The notes under the pieces: generated by a model
What the model saw: the letters and a program-made list of their open reading frames with translations, nothing else
Databases searched by the model: none
What the model was told of the DNA's origin: nothing
Translations under genes and position numbers: made by a program
Shown here: positions 60,049 to 64,000 of the stretch, one piece after another
Layout of the letters: each line of letters opens with the position of its first letter
How positions within the stretch are numbered: the first letter of the stretch is position 1
Origin: Agrococcus sp. SGAir0287
Lineage (GTDB): Bacteria; Actinomycetota; Actinomycetes; Actinomycetales; Microbacteriaceae
DNA length: 64,000 nt
Direction: 5' to 3'
NCBI RefSeq assembly: GCF_005484985.1
Contig: NZ_CP027942.1
Span: forward strand, 2,852,001-2,916,000

Positions 60049-60107
60049 GGTGGTGCCTCCAGGGTCGTCGATGGGCCGCCCTCGAGGCTACGCCTCGCGT
60101 CGCGGCC

Positions 60108-60800
60108 TCAGGCGCGCTGGCGCGGCCGCAGCGACGACAGGCCGCCGTCGACCCCGAGGACCTGGCCCGTGATCCAGGCGTTCGCCGGATCGAGCAGGAA
60201 GACGACGGCGCGCGCGACGTCGTCCGGCTCGCCGAGCGTGCCGAGCGGATGCATCGCCTCCGACGCCGCCCGGCTCTGGTCCGACGCGGTGAGCTGCTCG
60301 GTGAGGCGCGTCTGGACGAGCCCGGGTGCGACGGCGTTGATCCGCAGCCCGCGGTTGGCGTACGTCGCGGCCGACGAGTGGACGAGGCCGATGACGCCCG
60401 CCTTCGCCGCGGCGATCGCGTCGTGGTTCGGCAGGCCCGCCTGCACCGCGGCCGACGAGACGAGCACGACCGCACCGCCCGAGCGCATGTGCTTGCCGGC
60501 GGCGCGCACGGCGGCGAACGAGGTCGTGAGCGAGGCGGCGACGATCTGGTCGTACTCCTCGCGCGACGTGAGGTGCGCCGGCTTCAGCAGCAGCGAGCCG
60601 GCGAAGCAGGCGATGCCGTCGAACGGACCGTGCTCCCCCACCGCCGCCTCCACGGCGTCGAAGTCGGTCGCGTCGAGCACGACGTCCGCCGCGCCCTCCT
60701 GCCGCGCGGTCGTGACGACCTCGTGGCCGGCGTCGCGCAGCAGCGCGACGGCGCGGGAGCCGATGCCGCTCGACGCGGCGATGACGAGGATGCGTGCCAT
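60108..60800 (-). CDS. SDR-family protein lacking the catalytic Tyr, 230 aa
   Basis: ATG 60800 (MARILVIAASSGIGSRAVALLRDAGHEVVTTAR): cofactor fold with AASSGIG instead of TGxxxGIG. The usual Y-x3-K is replaced by I-x3-K in PNHDAIAAAKAGVIGL, so the Lys is kept and the Tyr is Ile; the Ser of VVLVSSAAVQ is present. NAVAPGLVQTRLTEQL and TGQVLGVDGGLSSLR are standard. It may bind NAD(P) without the normal acid-base chemistry. Between paaK and the alcohol dehydrogenase gene. Confidence 0.88.
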   Translation of the reverse strand: MARILVIAASSGIGSRAVALLRDAGHEVVTTARQEGAADVVLDATDFDAVEAAVGEHGPFDGIACFAGSLLLKPAHLTSREEYDQIVAASLTTSFAAVRAAGKHMRSGGAVVLVSSAAVQAGLPNHDAIAAAKAGVIGLVHSSAATYANRGLRINAVAPGLVQTRLTEQLTASDQSRAASEAMHPLGTLGEPDDVARAVVFLLDPANAWITGQVLGVDGGLSSLRPRQRA

Positions 60801-60875
60801 GCGCCGAGCGTCGCACGACGGCTGCGGCGCCGCCGGGGCTTGACGGCTCCCCTCCCCCGTGCCGACGAGCGAGGG

Positions 60876-62246
60876 TCAGGCGCCGGCGGGCTGGTCGCGC
60901 AGGTCGTAGACGCGCTTGAGCTTTCCCTCGCTGCGCGGCAGGTGCCCGGGCTCCACGAGGCGCACGTCGACGCTCGTGCCGATGCGCTCCTTCACGAGCA
61001 GCTGCAGCCGATCCGCCGCCTGCCTCGCGGCGTCGGCCGACGCATCCGGGTCGGGCTCGATGCCGACGGTGAGCGCATCCATGCGCCCGTTGCGTGTGAG
61101 CTCGAGCACGAAGTGCGGCGAGAGGCCGTCGACGCCGAGCGCGATCTCCTCGATCTGCGTCGGGAACAGGTTCACGCCGCGCAGGATGATCATGTCGTCG
61201 TTGCGCCCGGTGATCTTCTCGATGCGACGCATCGCCGTGCGGCCGGTGCCGGGCAGGAGGCGCGTGAGGTCGCGCGTGCGATAGCGGAGCACGGGGAACG
61301 CCTCCTTCGTGAGCGACGTGAAGACGAGCTCGCCGCGCTCGCCGTCCGGCAGCGGCGCGCCGGTCTCGGCGTCGATGATCTCGGGCAGGAAGTGGTCCTC
61401 CCAGATGTGCGGCCCGTCCTTCGTCTCGACGCACTCGCTGCCGACCCCCGGGCCCATGACCTCGGAGAGGCCGTAGATGTCGACGGCGTCGATGTCGAGC
61501 CGCTCCTCGAGCTCGTGGCGCATCTCGTTCGTCCACGGCTCGGCGCCGAGCACGGCGACCTTGAGGCTCGTCGATCGCGGATCGACGCCCGCCGCCTCGA
61601 GGGCGTCGGCGATCGTGAGCAGGTAGGAGGGCGTGCAGAGGATGGCGTCGGGCTCGAAGTCGCAGATGAGCTGCGCCTGCCGCGCCGTCTGGCCGCCGGA
61701 CATGGGGATGACGGTGGCGCCGAGGCGCTCGATGCCGGCGTGCGCGCCGAGGCCGCCGGTGAAGAGGCCGTAGCCGTACGCGTTGTGCACCTTCATGCCG
61801 CGGCGGATGCCGGCGGCGCGCAGGCTGCGGGCCACGAGGTCGCCCCAGCGCTCGAGGTCGCCCGCCGTGTAGCCGACGACGGTCGGCTTGCCGGTCGTGC
61901 CGCTCGAGGCGTGGATGCGCGCCACCTGCTCCATCGGCACCGCGAACATCCCGAACGGATAGGTCTCGCGCAGGTCGGCCTTCGTCGTGAACGGCAGCCG
62001 TGCGACGTCGGCGAGCGTGCGGATGTCGGCGGGCGCGACGCCCGCGGCGTCGAGCCTCGCGGTGTACAGCGGCACGTTGGCGTAGGCGTGGTGCACCGTG
62101 CGCTGCAGGCGCTCGAGCTGCAGGGCCTCGAGGTCGGCGCGGCTGAGGCGCTCCTCGGGGTCGCGCTCCTCGGGCGGCGTCGCGGCCACACGCATCCGCG
62201 CGGCGACGAGCGCGCCGTCGGCGCGTTCGGGGTTCGTGATCGTCAT
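60876..62246 (-). CDS. paaK: Phenylacetate-CoA ligase, 456 aa
   Basis: ATG 62246, AAGGAG 8 nt upstream. Adenylate-forming enzyme: ARIHASSGTTGKPTVVGYT (P-loop), YGYGLFTGGLGAHAGIERLGATVIPMSGG, VDIYGLSEVMGPGV, RYRTRDLTRLLPG, GRNDDMIILRGVNLFPTQIEE and C-terminal EGKLKRV with the adenylation Lys. All are PaaK hallmarks, and the length is normal. It activates phenylacetate with ATP and CoA, the first step of the pathway. Follows paaI in the same operon, with a perfect 20-bp inverted repeat between them. Confidence 0.97.
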   Translation of the reverse strand: MTITNPERADGALVAARMRVAATPPEERDPEERLSRADLEALQLERLQRTVHHAYANVPLYTARLDAAGVAPADIRTLADVARLPFTTKADLRETYPFGMFAVPMEQVARIHASSGTTGKPTVVGYTAGDLERWGDLVARSLRAAGIRRGMKVHNAYGYGLFTGGLGAHAGIERLGATVIPMSGGQTARQAQLICDFEPDAILCTPSYLLTIADALEAAGVDPRSTSLKVAVLGAEPWTNEMRHELEERLDIDAVDIYGLSEVMGPGVGSECVETKDGPHIWEDHFLPEIIDAETGAPLPDGERGELVFTSLTKEAFPVLRYRTRDLTRLLPGTGRTAMRRIEKITGRNDDMIILRGVNLFPTQIEEIALGVDGLSPHFVLELTRNGRMDALTVGIEPDPDASADAARQAADRLQLLVKERIGTSVDVRLVEPGHLPRSEGKLKRVYDLRDQPAGA

Positions 62247-62286
62247 CTCAGACTCCTTCGTCTGCTGCCTCTGCGTCCGGTCCGCG

Positions 62287-62349
62287 GATCGATTGGGCAG
62301 TAGTGGTTCGCTCTGCGGCGTGTCGCCAGCCACTACTGCCCAATCGATC
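62287..62349. repeat. Perfect 20-bp inverted repeat between paaI and paaK
   Basis: Arms 62287-62306 and 62330-62349 (GATCGATTGGGCAGTAGTGG and complement), 23-nt loop. In the operon this could attenuate or process the paaI-paaK transcript. Related motifs occur at 15.0, 39.1 and 41.5 kb. Confidence 0.85.
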
Positions 62350-62372
62350 GGCAGCGGTGACCACTCGGGGCG

Positions 62373-62987
62373 TCAGGGGGCGGGGAGGGGGCGGGCGGTG
62401 GTGAACGAGCGGCCGCGGAACTCCGCGACGACGTCGCCCGTCTCGTCGGTGACCTGCACGTCGTAGAGGCCCGTGCGCCCCTGCTGCGTGCGACGCACCG
62501 CGGTGGCGGTGAGCGTCTGGCCGGGATGCGTCGACTTGAGGAAGGTGACGTCGGCGCCCTGCGCCACCGTCATCGCCTCGCCGTCGTTGCACGCGATCGC
62601 GAACGCCGTGTCGGCGAGCGCGAAGACGAGGCCGCCGTGGGTGATGGCGAACCCGTTCGTGAGCTCGGGGCGCACGACCATCGACGTCACGGCGAAGCCG
62701 TCCTCGTCGCGCTCGACGCGCATTCCCAGCAGCGCCGAGGCGGCGTCGCGCAGCATCATGGCGCGCGTGTGCGGGCGCGCGGCGGCGACCGCGTCGCCGG
62801 TGAGCCCGGATGCGGCGACGGGGCTCGCGCCATCGAACGCGTCGTCACGGCCGGAGGCGTCCGATGCCGTCGCGGCGGATGCGGTCGCCGCGACGGCGCT
62901 CGCGTCGGAGGCGCTCGCGTCCGCGTCGGATGCCGTCCCGCCGACCGCGCTCGCCGCGTCGGTCCGGGTGGTCGCTGCGTCCGGCAT
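62373..62987 (-). CDS. paaI: PaaI hydroxyphenylacetyl-CoA thioesterase, 204 aa
   Basis: ATG 62987 with GAGGGAG upstream. Residues 75-204 are the hot-dog thioesterase: [51 protein letters not shown] carries the NGFxxxHGGxxFxLAD signature with the catalytic Asp, then [17 protein letters not shown]. PaaI hydrolyses dead-end thioesters and keeps the pathway clear. The N-terminal 70 residues are an Ala/Ser/Asp/Thr-rich extension ([20 protein letters not shown]) that typical PaaI (about 140 residues) lacks. Divergent from paaA. Confidence 0.93.
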   Translation of the reverse strand: MPDAATTRTDAASAVGGTASDADASASDASAVAATASAATASDASGRDDAFDGASPVAASGLTGDAVAAARPHTRAMMLRDAASALLGMRVERDEDGFAVTSMVVRPELTNGFAITHGGLVFALADTAFAIACNDGEAMTVAQGADVTFLKSTHPGQTLTATAVRRTQQGRTGLYDVQVTDETGDVVAEFRGRSFTTARPLPAP

Positions 62988-63047
62988 CCGCACTCCCTCG
63001 TGCTCGTGTCCTCCGCGACCGGGGTGGTCCGGCTCGCGTCGTGCCGC

Positions 63048-63071
63048 TATAGTAACTGAACGATCGTTCGG
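63048..63071 (+). promoter_or_regulatory. paaA promoter with candidate PaaR operator
   Basis: TATAGT (63048-63053) as -10, 2 nt, then CTGAACGATCGTTCGG (63056-63071), a palindrome overlapping the expected transcription start. Also lies 69 nt upstream of paaI, so it could control both directions. Confidence 0.65.
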
Positions 63072-63126
63072 TAATCCACTCGACGCGGTGACGCACCGGG
63101 CGATCGACGAATCCGAGGAGTCGACG

Positions 63127-64000
63127 ATGACCGCACCACTCGCCCCCGCGAGCACGCAGGACGACGCGACCGCGCGCGCCGAGCAGGCAGCGCGCGACGA
63201 GGCCGGCCAGGCGCGCTTCGACGCGCTCATCGAGGCCGACGGCCGCATCGAGCCGCGCGACTGGATGCCCGCGGCATACCGGAGGACGCTCATCCGTCAG
63301 ATCTCGCAGCACGCCCACTCCGAGATCATCGGCATGCAGCCCGAGGCCAACTGGATCACGCGCGCCCCGAGCCTCAAGCGCAAGGCGATCCTCATGGCGA
63401 AGGTGCAGGACGAGGCGGGCCACGGCCTCTACCTCTACTCCGCGGCGCAGACGCTCGGCATCGCTCGCGAGGAGATGACCCAGCAGCTCATCGAGGGCCG
63501 CGCGCGCTACTCGTCGATCTTCAACTACCCGACGCCGACGTGGGCGGACATGGGCGCGATCGGCTGGCTCGTCGACGGCGCCGCCATCGCGAACCAGGTG
63601 CCGCTGTGCCGCGCCTCCTACGGCCCCTACGGCCGTGCGATGGTGCGCATCTGCAAGGAGGAGTCGTTCCATCAGCGGCAGGGCTTCGAGATCCTGCTCG
63701 AGCTCATGCAGGGCACCGACGCGCAGCGCCGCATGGCGCAGGACGCGGTCGATCGCTGGTACTGGCCGTCGCTCATGATGTTCGGCCCGCCGGACGACGA
63801 GTCGCCGAACTCCGCGCAGTCCATGGCATGGAACATCAAGCGCTTCTCGAACGACGAGCTGCGCCAGCGCTTCGTCGGCATGCTCGTGCCGCAGGCGGAG
63901 GTGCTCGGCATCACGCTGCCGGATCCGAACCTCCGCTGGAACGAGGAGACGGGCGCGTACGACATGTCCGAGATCGACTGGACCGAGTTCCACGAGGTGC
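63127..64000 (+). CDS. paaA: 1,2-phenylacetyl-CoA epoxidase subunit PaaA, 3' end missing
   Basis: ATG 63127 with GAGGAG upstream; 291 codons are visible and about 20-30 are cut off. Diiron ligands: [13 protein letters not shown] (E-x2-H) and [13 protein letters not shown] (E-E-x2-H), with [23 protein letters not shown] and [27 protein letters not shown] strongly matching PaaA. It is the catalytic subunit of the PaaABCE oxygenase that epoxidises the ring of phenylacetyl-CoA. paaB-paaE should follow to the right. Confidence 0.97.
   Translation, partial: MTAPLAPASTQDDATARAEQAARDEAGQARFDALIEADGRIEPRDWMPAAYRRTLIRQISQHAHSEIIGMQPEANWITRAPSLKRKAILMAKVQDEAGHGLYLYSAAQTLGIAREEMTQQLIEGRARYSSIFNYPTPTWADMGAIGWLVDGAAIANQVPLCRASYGPYGRAMVRICKEESFHQRQGFEILLELMQGTDAQRRMAQDAVDRWYWPSLMMFGPPDDESPNSAQSMAWNIKRFSNDELRQRFVGMLVPQAEVLGITLPDPNLRWNEETGAYDMSEIDWTEFHEV

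Overview
The window is 64 kb of very GC-rich chromosome from a Gram-positive actinobacterium, most likely a member of Microbacteriaceae (an Agrococcus-like organism is my best guess, not proven). The evidence is the extreme third-position G/C, sortase-type LPXTG proteins, an F420-dependent glucose-6-phosphate dehydrogenase (FGD) with a PPOX/F420 enzyme, DUF2277 and DUF7882 proteins, a SufS-SufU pair, and many promoters in which a TANNNT box lies only 6-8 nt before the start codon (leaderless mRNAs). I saw no rRNA, tRNA, CRISPR array, IS element, integrase or phage gene.

Layout. 1-11 kb: a truncated circularly permuted ATP-grasp gene, two small unknowns, a 1015-residue unknown, an LmeA/DUF2993-like protein, WrbA, an inositol-phosphatase-family enzyme, a methyltransferase, and a divergent sugar-epimerase / FMN alpha-hydroxyacid dehydrogenase pair. 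11-15 kb: a PepSY-like membrane protein and an OmpR-type two-component system, separated by about 0.8 kb of 224-bp tandem repeats; a shared promoter motif ties the two loci together. 15-25 kb: SufS-SufU, a lipoprotein, a nested repeat array, RocD-DDAH with a divergent Lrp-type regulator, and single enzymes (GNAT, Nudix, flavin monooxygenase, PPOX). 25-36 kb: phosphatase, kinase-like and MazG-like genes, a saccharopine dehydrogenase-like enzyme, MarR, carbonic anhydrase, a PatB-type lyase, a ParA-like ATPase, MerR, nucleoside hydrolase, VOC and CPBP-like proteins. 37-45 kb: FGD with an NAD(P)-binding protein, a MarR / His-rich divergent pair, a 2H phosphoesterase, Dcd, DUF1206, a frameshifted lipoprotein and a PfpI protein. 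45.5-64 kb: a phenylacetate (paa) catabolic region, interrupted by a cluster of surface-protein genes.

The paa region carries a thiolase, enoyl-CoA hydratase, PaaH and PaaZ on the + strand, then PaaR, a zinc alcohol dehydrogenase, an atypical SDR, PaaK and PaaI on the - strand, and PaaA on the + strand running off the right edge. The thiolase and paaA promoters share a TetR-type palindrome placed 2 nt after the -10 box, the expected PaaR operator.

The most unusual content lies inside the paa region. Three paralogues begin with the same ten residues containing LPQTG, followed by a membrane segment, a basic cluster and a second export-signal-like segment ending in AxA-DAG. This is a sorting signal placed at the wrong end of the protein. 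One of them sits between two ~105-bp direct repeats made from the 3' ends of paaZ and an SRPBCC gene, so its insertion can be read from the sequence. A neighbouring gene has a conventional C-terminal LPRTG anchor and a 15-bp minisatellite. Intergenic repeat families elsewhere include a nested 68 + n x 18 bp array and a 20-bp tandem array.
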